NCBI GenBank assembly: GCA_003049485.1
Contig: PYST01000003.1
Coordinates: 62,001-126,000 of the forward strand
Length of the DNA: 64,000 bases
Reading direction: 5' to 3'
Origin: Ophioceras dolichostomum
Lineage: Eukaryota; Ascomycota; Sordariomycetes; Magnaporthales; Ophioceraceae
The notes under the pieces were generated by a model. It saw only the letters and a program-made list of their open reading frames with translations, was not told the DNA's origin and did no database searches. The position numbers were made by a program, and so were the translations under genes. Positions within the stretch are counted from its first letter, which is position 1. Every line of letters begins with the position of its first letter. Shown here piece after piece: positions 43,104 through 55,180 of the stretch.

Positions 43104-45243
43104 GTCAGCATCGCGTCGAGGCCGAATGGGGTGTCTTCCCCCTCCCACTAAGGAAAAGAGGCTGGACGAAGCAAATGCCGGTCCCCGGAGGCGGCCAAGC
43201 AGAGCCCAAAAAAACACGGGCAGAAACCATGAGAGCGGGAGGATGCAGAATATGAGAAGGAAGGGCCCGAGAAAGGGTAGGATAAATAAGCCAAGCAGTC
43301 GCAGCAAGGGTGTGTGGGCTGCAAGAGACGATTATTTCGAGAGACAATTGCTGAGAGAGAGGAACGGGAATGCGTGGAAACGATGCAATCCTGCTTAAAA
43401 AGCAGCTTGTTGGACAGGGGTGTTGGCTGAGAAGGCAGCGAATCGGACAATCCTGCGTACATCTAAGCAAAGGCGAGATTTGAGATGGCTCCTAGCTCCG
43501 GGGAGACTTGGGAAGCAGAGAGGAACAGAACTTCAGGGGAAGTGCCTTAAGTAATCTCTCTCGGAGTTGTCCTATTGCTCTTTTGGTTGGGGCCAGGCAC
43601 AAGAAATACTCCTAGGATGTCACTTGGGTGGTTCCGGGCATGCTCGGAAGAGTAAGAGGCGTGAAGGGTGACGGCAGCAACACGCACATACAAATGCATG
43701 CGAAAGTGAAGTGACCGGTTTGCTGAGCTTGAATAATAAGTGATAGGGTGCTGGGACGGGAGCGGGCGCGGGCGCGGGCAGGAGGGCACGGGACAAGTGG
43801 GAAAACAACGACGGGACCGTTGCGCTCACTTATCTAACAAGAGACGACAGTAAGAGAAGAATGGAATGAAGAACATGAAAGAGAAAGGTGGGAAGGTGAG
43901 CGAGGGTAGCTCGCAACGAGTCGGCGGGATCATCGAGGTATTATGTAAGAACAGAAGCGATGCGGGCGGGCCAGGGTTGGGAAGCAACGCCAAAGTTTAT
44001 AAGTTTTTGGGAGGGGGGATGGACGGATTATGGATGGGCCAAGGGCCAAGGTCAAGCAGGACCCGGGGCTTGCACTTGCAGCGGGTGCGGGTGTCTGGCG
44101 ACATGCGATGGGCGATGGGCCTGTCTTGGCTCAAAAGGCAGGCTGGCATTTTGTCAGGAGGGGAAAAAAGGGCAAGGAAGAGAAAACGGCCGGAGACGAC
44201 ACACACAGCACACAGTGTGGGGCACTGGCCTCGGAATTGGTGGGCTCCTGTCTCTCATGTCTTTCCGGGGCGGAAGGATGCCGGGGGAGCTCTGGCCAAG
44301 TATGGTGGGTGGCAGGTGGCGGATGGTGCAAGACGCAAGAGACAGCTGCGGCCGTCATCACTGCGTCTGCTCTGGCTGCTTCTCGTGCTGGCGCCGTTTC
44401 TTGCCCTTGGTCCCTGGTACGCGCTGCCTGATGGCGTCTGCTTCCATGCTGGGGCGGTGGGTGGGTGCAGCAAGTGTGCATCATGGCCTTTGGAACAGAC
44501 AGACAGAAAGACGTGGGAGCAGGGCGAAGAACAAGCAGCAAGACCATGCAGAATTGCAGCAGTAGCAGGACTGTAATAGCTCCATCATGTAGAAGACCGG
44601 CAAAGCAGGGCTGGCCGACCAGCCGGCCAGCCGGACAGGCCAGCTTGGAGATGGTTGCGTTGTGCGAGCACCTCAAAATATCCCAGCTTCGGCGGGCGTG
44701 CAAACACATGCATCCATCCAAGGTGGTAGGTGGTGGCCATCCAAGGCAACATCCGCCCGCCTTGGCCGCTGAACATCATGATCATGCAAAGTGTCCCAGC
44801 CTCGAAAGAAAGTTCTTGAGGATTGAGGCTTGAGTGAGGGCCCAAGTGACAGACAATTTTGCTGCCCGCCTCATGACTCCTGCCTCTTGTGCCTCTGGTG
44901 CTCTGTTGATGTGGTATTGTCTACCCTACTAGGGTGTAATGAGGTTTGATGGTAGGGGGATATGGGATGTGCGAGCTGGGAGTTGCCGGGAGCTATTGGG
45001 AGCTCGGCCGCCTGTGAGGTGTGATGATGCATCGGGTGCAAAAGCTCCGAACGCTGCTGATGACGATGGAAAGGGAAAATGTGCGAATGTGCGAGGCGAT
45101 TGAAGACCGAAGGATGGATGTCACAACTCACCGATCCTGGTGTTATCCTGCATCTCTGGGTTTGTCTTCTGACTCAGCATGCACGATTGGTCGAGGCTGC
45201 GTGGGATGGCCAGCGGCGGCGGGCGGAAGATGTTTTGGTTTGC

Positions 45244-45264
45244 GGTGTGTGTGTGTGTGTGTGT
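45244..45264 (+). repeat. (GT)n microsatellite
   Basis: About ten GT units, directly upstream of the G-rich tract. Confidence 0.85.
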
Positions 45265-45308
45265 ATGTAAGAATCTCAGAAGCTGGCTGATGAGGGAAGA
45301 GAAAAAAA

Positions 45309-45372
45309 GGTGGGCAGGCGGTGGTGGGTTCCGTGGGTGGTGGGCGGTGGTAGGTGGCGGTGGGTGGCGGCG
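45309..45372 (+). repeat. G-rich tract with possible G-quadruplex
   Basis: Repeated GGTGGG, GGCGG and GTGGG units give many closely spaced G-runs on the plus strand. Confidence 0.6.
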
Positions 45373-47941
45373 AGACGAGGAACTTGAGGCCAGCAGAAAA
45401 AACTGATGGGATCCAGTCCTTTTCGACACTCTGGTGCTTGGAATGCTTGTTGGCTTGTCAGAGGGTCAGAGGTCCAGTCAGAGGATTACTTATTGCCGGC
45501 CACTCAGACGACGGCTGCTGAGACAATGCCCGTGTCGCACAGAGAACGTTCAATGCTTGCTAGCGCGTTCCCAGACCGGTAAAAAAGAACAAGAGAGGGG
45601 ACGAAAAAAAAAAGATTTCGCTTGATTGAGTGAGTGATGACAGTCCTGGGTAGTCACAGTGGTGGGTTCTGCAGCTCTGCAGGCAGTTATGGCATCAACG
45701 AATGTTGCAACGCTGCATATGTCCATCCCGCCGCCACAGCCTAGTCTCAGGCAGGCAGGAAGAAAAGTCAAAGAAGGAAAAATCTTCCTCAGCGGTCGTG
45801 GGGAAGGATAGCCGAACACAACAGCCACAATGTACCGCCCCGAGGAGGTTTTCTCCTGCAGGCTGCAAGTTTTGTTAGACGCAGGCAACAAGTTTCCTTC
45901 AAAACGGTGGACGCTGTAAATGGTAAATGGTGTGGCTGGCATCATCTTGGGGTACGAGGGTCCACGCGGGGCGGGGAGGTTCTTGCTTAACGCCGATGCC
46001 TCCAGAAGAACCTCTCATGCTTTCGAAGCTCCAACTCGATCTGACGAAGAAACAAAGAAGGTTCTACATAGGTCGAAGCTCGCAGGGGAGGATGGGTTGT
46101 GTCGAGTGTGTGCCACACACGCACTCTCTCTCCCATGTGCCCGATGGCGGCGACGTGGGTGTCAGAGAGCTCGAGCAAGCCCCCCAGGTGATTGATGGAT
46201 GCATCAGTCAACAGCATTTCATGTCCAAAAATACAGCAAATACAAATAAATTTGGGTTCGTGCAACGCGACGCAACGCGCCGCAAACATTAAATATATAT
46301 CCAGCTCCGCGATGTCAATCATCAGTACTCTCTGTCTATTGTCGCAAATTGTCTGAGAAGGCCAGCGGGACGAACGACGGATGGGACCTCACAAGAATCC
46401 GTTGAATCCCATCTTGCCTTCCCAGTTTGTCATGCGATTTGTCAGCACAGGTGCGGGGGTTGTCGGTGCTCTTCACCCCAAGAAGTCCCAAACGCTTCCT
46501 TCCTGCCATGTGCGAGAAAGTTCAACTCAAGGAAGGACCGGGAAAGTCCACTGCAGTGACCAAAGTCCCCAACAACAAGGAGGGGAAGGGGAGGAGGGAC
46601 TTGGTAACGAACGGATGAGACGGGCGTCATCGGTTTGGTGCTTCCATTCTTCGTCTTCTTTGCGCGCCCTCCTCAGGGCTAATAAGCGGCGTCTGCTCGG
46701 AATTGGCGGCGTATGGGGCACGCGGCTCGTTTGAATATCCTGGTATGTATTCCGTAGTCCGCATACTAAATACTTACGGAGGTAGATGACAAACACAGTC
46801 CGTACTCTGTAGGACCCGACCGGAATTTGATTTCTTCCCCTAGCAGGATTGCTGTTCCAGTCGGAGCTAGATGGATAGAAGGATCGAAGGCGGCGTTCTG
46901 TCATTCACCTCGCGCATGTACACGTGTAATTATGATGTCTGTCTTCAGTGCGGACCTACCTGAGGTACTCCGGTGGGTTTGTTAGGGATGAAGGTCAGTG
47001 CTGTCGTAATCGTACTTGACAGCCACGGAACGGAAAGAAGAGCCTCCTCCCTTTCGTCACTCTCTAACAGGATGAGACCGGCGGATTGATGATGACATGG
47101 TATGGGAAGGAAAACCCTATCCCACCTACTGTGTACTTGAACAAGCTCCGTAACCGCTGCTCGTTGGTTATGGAAAGGAGGGCCGTGCACCATCGCGCCC
47201 GACTTTAATCACTTTCACTCTCGACTGGAGCTCCATCACCGGGCTTGTGTGGTTCAGGCTCGTAAATCTCGAAGACCAGAGTCGCTCTTGACCCCCCAGG
47301 TCGAGCGGTGGTCTCTTGCTGACTGCATCACGCGCAAATTGGGGTAAATATGCGGAGCAAACACCCGATACCCTTTCAGGACATTTTTGGTCTACTAGGA
47401 AGAGATGGACATGGAGTGTGGAACGTGGAACCGACTGACTGACACAATCTCGCGGCGCCAGGCGGACGAACGTCAGCGGGCAACGGGTGGATGACATGCA
47501 AGCGGCATTTCCCATCTCGCTATAGCCTCGTACGGCCTTACTGTACGCACATTCATCGTACAGGCGGAAGAGATTAGAGCGGACGAGACTGGCGAAGACT
47601 GGCCAGGCAAGGGCATGGCAAGGGCATGACAGAGCAGGACTGGGCAGGGCGCTTTGGGGTTTGAACGATGGACGATGACCGGTGATGGGTGGATGGATGG
47701 ATGAGAATGAAACCCTTTCAGAGAGACAGAGATGAATGTTTCTTGCGTGGCTTTGACTGGTGCCTCCACGAGACGCCCGGCAATCACACTGCAAGCCACA
47801 CCATCAAGCACCAAGCCAAAACCAAAACCAAGCCTATGCAGCATCGACGCCCAGGATAGCCGTCGCCATGGCTGCTTTCCTTTTCGCTGCTGCCTGATGA
47901 GGAGCGGTACGAATGCCTCAATCAAGGCCGGAAGCCGACGG

Positions 47942-47986
47942 CACCATTGGCACAATTGGCACCATTGGCACCCTTGGCACCATTGG
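47942..47986 (+). repeat. Minisatellite of five 9-nt units
   Basis: Five tandem copies of CACCATTGG, two of them with small substitutions. Confidence 0.85.
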
Positions 47987-50900
47987 TCTGCAACAATCAC
48001 GTGTAGCACACGTTTGGTGGTAACCTAGTCCGTTCCCATCCATCTTCACCCACCTCCCGCCCTTCCGAGTTATACGTTATCCTCGAAGGGCCGCCTGGTA
48101 ATTAAACCGCCTGCGCTTTAGGTAAGGCACCTGCAACAGCCTGCAACATCTGCATCACCTGCAACGCACACATACACGGCTCAGTTCACTGCTTAATGCA
48201 GCCTGCGTGTAAGTGCTCATCGCCCATCTCTCAGCGGCCACTTGAGGCCACTTGTGGCCACTGGCGTCTGCAGGACACCAGACCCGACCAAGAAAGCAGT
48301 GGAGAGGTGCGGACACGCAGACACGCAGTGCGCAGAGATGCATAGATGCAGAGAGGAAGCAGCGTAGCAGCAACAGAGACGGTGCTAATGGCTTTCCATG
48401 AGCATATCCCAGCCACTCAAACATATCCTTCGGCTGTGGTGAGACCCCGGCCCTGCCCCCCGAGGCAGTACAATCGTCTAGCACACCCATGATCCACTTC
48501 TAGAGCCTTGCTTCCTCAGCCCAGGAGTTGTACCCGAGTATAGTCTGACGCGCTGCCCCTGTTCCAGGCCAGGGACGAAGAAGCAGAAGAAGAAGTATGC
48601 ACACACTTTTTTTTAAATAAAAGCTAGCTGCCTGGCGGCTGTGCCACACGACCATTATTCCCGTCATCCCGTCAACAGAAACAAGCTCCCGCCGCTGCGG
48701 CTGCACTGACCGGGCCATAGGTTCCAGGGGGGGCCAAACGATATCTCGACCTCATTGGACTTGGACCGATATCATGAGACGTAACTCTTTCTATACATAC
48801 CACCCCCTGGCTCTCTGGGAATGGGGTTTTCACCAGTTGCTATCTTGATAGATGTTGGCAGTCCCTCTGGCTTCCGCTGCCCTGTTCTATGGCTAGGTAT
48901 CCAGGAATCTCGTGAGCGAGGTGGCCAAGGCTAGTCAACTATGGTTCCTGCCACCGTCGACTGACTTGCCGGTACCGCGTCACCAACGTCGACCCCTTTT
49001 ATTGGGACGGTTGACATGTAGAGTGAGACACTAACCAAGACCTCCACCCCAACACACGCACACAACAACACACAACACCGCACGTGCAATCCTGTCGAAC
49101 AATCCCTTTTCTTTTTCTCTTCCTTACAGCGCTGCACCCTCACCGGATTTAAGGCCTTCATTATTCAAAAGGGAGGCTCATCCGAGGAAAGCAAAGGGGG
49201 CCAATACCGACCATCACCGGCTGAGCTGAGAAGTCAACAGATGATCTGTGGACACAGATTGCAATATCCGGGCCAACATGACCGCCCGTGGTGTAGTCGT
49301 CATGAGCTCTACGGGACTGGCCTTAGTAAGGACATCCATGCGTGGACACGGCAGCAATGCAGCCGGGCAGGCATGTATTGACTAGATTCGATGCACCATT
49401 CGAGCTAGGAAGGGGAACGTTAGCTCCGACTGGGGTCCAATAGGGATGAGGCCCCCATTGTTGACGAGATGCGGGAGATGGTAGGCTGTGGATGTAGGAC
49501 GGCTGTGCACTTGTACGTAAGGGATGGAAAGGGGGGAGAAGATACAGCAACAAAGCAGACCAATCCCGGGACAGATGAGGCTCTCTCCATCGCTCTCACT
49601 CTCATTGGCATCACCAAAGCTGCATCCAGCGAGCGACCCATAAACAAGCCCACCCCGGCGGCAAGAAGACGCCGTGGATCGGCCGGCTGTTTATCGCCGT
49701 CGACCAGATGTGAAGGCAGGCAGACAGGCGTCCGGGATATTCGCTGCACGCGCAATATACCTCGCCATCGCGCAACCGTATGCACAAGCATGCAGCTGCT
49801 GCACGAGCTTGAGAGTGGCACACACACAGACACACAAAGACCCTTCGACTACTAGACGAAATATCCCCTCCCTCGCGCGGGGTGCGACCAATGGATTGGA
49901 CCGAGGATACGGGCGCGACAGCGCCAGTCGACAGTGCCAGTCCGCTCACACAAGAAACCCCTGTGGACACCATGCGGCCACTCCGCGCAGGCACATTGCG
50001 GACACCACGTCCGCTTCGTCCATCTGTGCACCCACTCGAGCTAGCCTTTCGGTACCTTCATGCCATGCCCTCCCACCATCCACTCAGCGGTCCCCAGCGC
50101 CCATGGATGGGCCTTAGAATGGGGAAGGGAGCTTGATGAGGAACCAGAAAGTTGTCACCAGCAAGGGCGCAAGCAAGCGAGAACAGCAAGCCTGGGCAAT
50201 GTCGAGACGAATTAGATAGGTAGGTACCTAGGCTGGTGCCATCGCCACCAGCACCGCCGCCACTTGTAGCGCCTTCCTCTTTCATTCTTAGGCATCTCCA
50301 GCGCACTGTGCATGTCCTCTGCGCATGCAGCGATCTATCAATGGCCGGCCAACCCGTTCGATAGAGACAAGACCTGCAGCCTAACCCGAAGCATTATTCC
50401 GTAAAAGAAAGCCCGGAGATGATCAGTGATCGATCGGAGAACGACCGGGGGTGCCCCAGCAACACCGACCACCAGGGTATTGCTTGGTGGCTGGTGGCTG
50501 GCCAGGTTTAGGGTACGCCACTGCTCGCCGATTCGGCGAGGGACCGCCAGCGCCCCCTGAAGGTGAGGAAGGCTTCCCGCCTACCCCTACTATCTATCCC
50601 CCCCTGGACCTGGACAGGGAGGGAGATTCGCGAGCGGCACACAAGCCCATGCATGTTTCGGGCGAGGATCGTAAACTCCCTTGCGACGAAGACCAGAAAA
50701 GTACCTAGAAAACAGAAGTACGAAACATCACCTAATCATTACTCTGGAGAGTACCCAAATTTACCTTATTTGTTTCTCATCATCATCCTATCATCAGCTT
50801 GACCCGACATGATACGCTGACTCCTCTGTTTGTTGGAATAATCCGGCAGCTGGTTCTTACCTACTTTTCGTATGACCAGTTAACACGCCGCCCTCTCTCT

Positions 50901-51234
50901 CTCTCTGTCCCCGGCCAGGCAGCAGCTGGCGGTGGTACTCTGGGACGGAAACACGGGCTGTCACAGCGAAGTACTGCGATGGAATAGGAGATGGACAGAC
51001 GACCTCCCCTGTTAGCCTCCTGTCGAGCGAGTCCCGACTCCCCGAGCCTAACAACCTAGCTAGCTCCCCAGGTGCCTAACTGTCTACCTACTCAGTAGAT
51101 TGTCTGCGCCCGGCTCCCTACACCAAAACCCACTCGACGGGAGGAAGTCTGCCTCGCCTACTTCCGCCCAACCAGATAGTAGATAACTAAGCGCCTCGGT
51201 TGGAAAAAGGTATCTACTGGTAGGTAGGTGGCCA

Positions 51235-52831
51235 TCACGAAATGAACGGCCGCGAAGCGGAGGCAGCACTAGGAAGAGGAGCAGGAGGAGGAGGAGGAGA
51301 CTTGAACTGCCTGCCCCCTTTCCACACATGCGTGATGTTCCTCGGATCAGTCAGAACAGCAATGTCGTCCAGCGGACTAGCACACACGGCGATGACATCC
51401 GCGTCGTAGCCCGCCCTGAGCTGGCCCGACCGCGGCGCCTGCGGACCCAGCGTCTCCGGGCAGTTCGCGGTGCCTATCTCGACGGCCTGCAGCGGCGTCA
51501 TGCCGGCCTCGACGGCGTGCACCAGCTCCATGGCGTTGGTGCCGTGTGCGCAGGGGTTGCGCCTGTCGCTGCTGTACGCGTCCGTCCCGAGCGCCACCTT
51601 CACCCCTTCTCCGACCGCGAGCCTCAGCGCGTCCCGGCTGCGCTGCACGACCTCGTCCAGCTTCCTCCGCACCGGCGGCGGCAGCTGGTCCCGCGCCCCG
51701 CCACCCACGAGGCACTCGATGATGTGCCGCGTCGGCACCAGCACAACGCCCCTCTCGCGCATCATCGCCGCGACCTCCCCGTCCATGTAGTAGCCGTGCT
51801 CGATGCTCCTCACGCCCGCCCTCAGCGCGGCCACGATCCCGTCCCGGCCGATGGCGTGCGCCGCGACGGCGCGGCCGCTCCGGCCCGCCTCCTCGACGAT
51901 GGCGCGCAGCTCCGCGTCCGAGAACTGCGAGTCCTGCGGGCTGTCGTTGAGGGACAGCACTCCCCCCGTGGAGCACACCTTGATGAACCTGGCGCCCCGC
52001 CGCACCGTCTTGCGCACCGTGGCCACGCACGCGTCCGGCCCGTCGCAGATGGCGTACCAGTTGCCGTGCCGGCAGCCCTCCATCACCGTCTCCAGCGGCA
52101 CGTCGTGCGTGTCCCCGTGCCCGCCCGTGATGCTGAGCGCCGCGAACGCCGAGTACACGTTGGGGCCCACCACGGCGCCCTTCGCCACGGCCGGCGCCAC
52201 CGCCCCCGCGAAGCCGCCGCACTCGCGGACGCTTGTGAAGCCGGCCATGAGCGTGGCCTCGAGGTCCGCGACCGTCACCGCTCCGATCTCCGTCGCTGTG
52301 TCCGGGCCGAACTGCTTGAAGCCGCCGGATACTGGAAAGGGGTGGGCGGGCAAAGGCAGATAGGGAAGAATGAGAAACGAGGTTAGCGGAGTGAGAGCCC
52401 GCCCCGATAACGCACCTCTCTTCAAATAATACGAGAAGCCCCCTTGCCACTCATGGGGATGGGGAGGTGTCCAGAAACCGGAAAAACTCACGGGACATGA
52501 CAACGTCAGTGCCCATAAAGTGGGTGTGGACATCCCATAGCCCCGGGAGCACGACGGGCACATTGTTGAGCGCCAAATCCGAGTACTTGGACGGCAGATC
52601 AGCATGCCGTCCAACCCAGGCGATCTTGTCGCCTTGCACCACAACGACACCATCCTCCACCGGGCTGCCTCGTCCGGGGATCAGCAAGTCTGCGCGAATG
52701 CCAAAGCAGTGCTCAGCAGCAGCATCCCCAGAACTAACACCACCATCCGCATATCTCCGATCCCGCACCACGGCGACGGCAGCAGCAGCAGCTGGGCCTT
52801 CACCGGAGGTCGGCCCGTAAGGAACCCGCAT
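51235..52831 (-). CDS. Amidohydrolase-superfamily metal-dependent hydrolase (ochratoxinase/imidazolonepropionase-like)
   Basis: Exon 1 is 52831-52492 and exon 2 is 52331-51235, giving 478 residues from the ATG at 52831; the frame extends upstream only to a GTG. Metal-binding residues of the TIM-barrel amidohydrolases are present: His102/His104 in WDVHTHF, the bridging Lys231 in GARFIKVCSTGG, His272 in AAHAIG, His292 in SIEHGY and the catalytic Asp364 in LGTDAY. Closest relatives in memory are binuclear prolidase/imidazolonepropionase-like enzymes, which include the fungal ochratoxinase. The true substrate (an amide or peptide bond) is unknown. No signal peptide is evident. The C-terminus ends in a Pro/Ser-rich tail. 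The gene is divergent from the PCD gene. The family call is firm, the function open. Confidence 0.85.
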
Positions 52832-53737
52832 CTCGTTTTGGAGGTGCAGCACTTAACACGCAGCTCGTGGTTAAGGGGTGGTTGGTCGAAGCACTGTACT
52901 GTACACCAGAGATAACCCCTGAGTGTCGTTTGCTTTCGTCAGCGACACTGATAGATGATGACCGGCCCGACCACCAGGGCCAACTAGACAGGCAGACGGC
53001 CTACAGACCGGTGAGGCGGAACTGGCGGCTGTGTTTTCGCGTCACACAGCCCTCCTCTATCTCACCGGTCAAGGAAGTAAGAGAGTCCACCTCTTAGAGC
53101 CAGCTAATCCCGAACCTTCCTAACCGGGCTATGGGGGGCAAGTCAAGGTGCTCAGTTTGCCACTTAGTTCCATTCGTGTTTGGTATGCGTACCTCACGTA
53201 AAGTGCGCCGCATGATCGATCCAGTGACCCAGCGGAAAGCGGGCGGGAGAGAGTTTGCGGGGTTCGGCGGAAAGAAATGCCACTGACCTGACTGATCCCC
53301 CGGCCGACCGTTGTTGTATTACACGAGACTGGATGGGGATGGATGGAACTCTCCTCTCGGTGTGCCGAAAGAAGATTAAGTCCAGATAGCTGAGCTCATC
53401 CCCCTAACAGTTCGCCAAAATACCGAACCTACTCCGTTCGGTTCTGTAGTACCGTAGATGTGTGAGATCTGGCTCATCACGATAGAAGCAACAGGAGGGA
53501 TTAATGAGATGCATGTTGCTCTTGTCACGATCGTCAGATCCGTTGGGACCCTTGGAGGTACGGTCGATAGTGGGGTACAACAATACATCAGATAACGCTA
53601 CAGGGCCCTGGAGGTAGCGTCCTATCGTTTCATGGTCCAAGCAATGACGCACGCAAGCTCGCTCACCTTCGACCACTCAAAACTTGAGCTTCGCGACCAG
53701 GAAGACAGCTAGCTCAAGCAGGAGCTCTTCTCACAAC
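52832..53737. promoter_or_regulatory. Divergent intergenic region, amidohydrolase / PCD
   Basis: 906 nt between start codons. No gene or defined motif is recognised. Confidence 0.4.
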
Positions 53738-54979
53738 ATGCCGCCTCGCACGATCAGGCTGACCGGGCTTCGTCTAGCCAGCAAAGGTCAAGGCGTTTCA
53801 ATCCAACCCCGGCCGCGTGTTTTCTCATCATCACCTTTATCATCATTAATATCCTCGTCACCGTCATCATCATCATCATCGCCGTCAGCCATGTCTCCTG
53901 GGCCCAACGCGATAAACTTCTCAGAGGGCTCTGATGTCCCGGCCCTGCGTGCCTCGCTTGCGCCTCTGCTCGCGGGAACCGGCAAAGACGGCGGCGGGGG
54001 CGGGCGCTGGACGCTGACCATCACCGGCGACGGCATTGAGCGGAGCTTCAAGTTCAAGACTTTTGCGAAGACCTGGGTCAGTACTTACTTGGTATCTACA
54101 GAACTTGGACGCGGATACAACTGAAGGTTGATCCATCATATCACTTGGAAGGCAGCTGCTGGCTGAGCTCGTTTCCTGACTCATCGCCTCTATCACTACT
54201 TTTCACAATCCACTCTTCTCGAGATTATACCGAGGCGAGGAGGAGACGGGACAATGGGGCGTGCCATTATCGCGCTTTTCATCGTTGCACTTTGTGGGCA
54301 TCCACACTTACACTCATAATCGGAACACCCACACCCTTACAGGACTTCATGACAGCTGTTTCCTTGCAATGCAAGATTAAAAACCATCACCCGGAATGGT
54401 CGAATGTAAGCCTTAACTTTCTCACACTGTCCAGTCTAGCCCTGTTCATCAGAGCCGCCCCCCCTCCAACCCTCCAAACCTCCAGCCTTCCAATCCATCT
54501 CGAATCACGCACAATCTTCTCCCTCTCATCCATACCGGATGTCCGTCCATGGCATCTGCCCTGCACGCAGCATGACAGCTGACCACCCCCTCTGCATCCC
54601 TTCCCTACCCTATATGCATGCATGCCTGCCTCTTCTGCCTTTCTCTCCCCCACAGAAGCCCCCAAAATCTCATCATCATCGACGACATCGTTCGATATTG
54701 AAGCAGTGGCTGACTAAGTGAACAACAACAACAACCCTCTCTCAATAAAAGGTATACAACACGACCTTCATCCGTTGGACAACCCATAAACCGAAGGGCC
54801 TATCAGCTCTCGACCTCGACCTCGCCGCGCTGTGCGACTCCATCGCTAGGGACTTTGGCGAGGTCGTCGTCGCGGATGAGGAGGTGGTCCCTTCCTGCAA
54901 GCTGCAGGATCTGGCGACGTCGGCGGTGGAGGGTGCGGGCGGGAGTGGGAGCTGTTGCGTGAAGCCTCCGGGCGTCTGA
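53738..54979 (+). CDS. Pterin-4a-carbinolamine dehydratase
   Basis: PCD dehydrates 4a-hydroxytetrahydrobiopterin and recycles the cofactor of aromatic amino-acid hydroxylases. Exons are 53738-54076, 54343-54405 and 54752-54979, giving 209 residues. The catalytic histidines are His128/His129 in KNHHPEW and His146 in RWTTH. The following GLSALDLDLA block is also typical. The core family is ~100 residues, so about 50-90 residues are extra at the N-terminus: a basic, Ser-rich stretch (with a TCA/TCG repeat coding polyserine) that resembles a mitochondrial targeting peptide. A second ATG at 53891 would remove it, leaving 158 residues. The last ~20 residues are Gly/Ser/Cys-rich. Intron 2 is long (346 nt), so an extra small exon is possible but not needed for frame. 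Confidence 0.85.
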
Positions 54980-55180
54980 TTCAGGGGGGAGGGAGGGAAG
55001 GAAGTTCTCGCTCGCCTCATTTGTTCAACTAAACTCCTCTTTGTCTCGCTACATACAGTTCGCCCATAGTTATTGTACCTGCCCCAGTCACTCACTCACT
55101 CGGTGGCCGAAATATTGGTAGACGGACGAAAAGGGCTAGCTATTTATTCTTCGATATTAAATCGCTGCCGTGACGCAACT

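Larger units (their letters stand above)
43104..51234. other. 8.1 kb region without a supported gene
   Basis: Lies upstream of the bZIP gene and downstream of the amidohydrolase. I find no conserved protein, tRNA or intact transposon. The longest frame (43866-44576, 236 codons) has no recognisable content. The interval holds several simple repeats (listed separately) and TAGGTACCTAG-type motifs. It may include a long leader and regulatory region of the bZIP gene, or non-coding RNA. Confidence 0.4.

Noticed and set aside
43104..43307. Hydrophobic N-terminal extension in frame with the bZIP factor, suggesting a membrane-tethered transcription factor
   Set aside because: The extension has no ATG (it would begin at TTG), lies just before an acceptor-like site, and is best read as leader or intron.
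43866..44576. 236-codon frame with one hydrophobic segment
   Set aside because: Its composition is Trp/Gly/Arg-rich without GC-ending codon preference or family similarity, and there is no supporting splice structure.
51328..52386. 352-codon plus-strand frame opposite the amidohydrolase
   Set aside because: The real gene carries all catalytic motifs on the minus strand.
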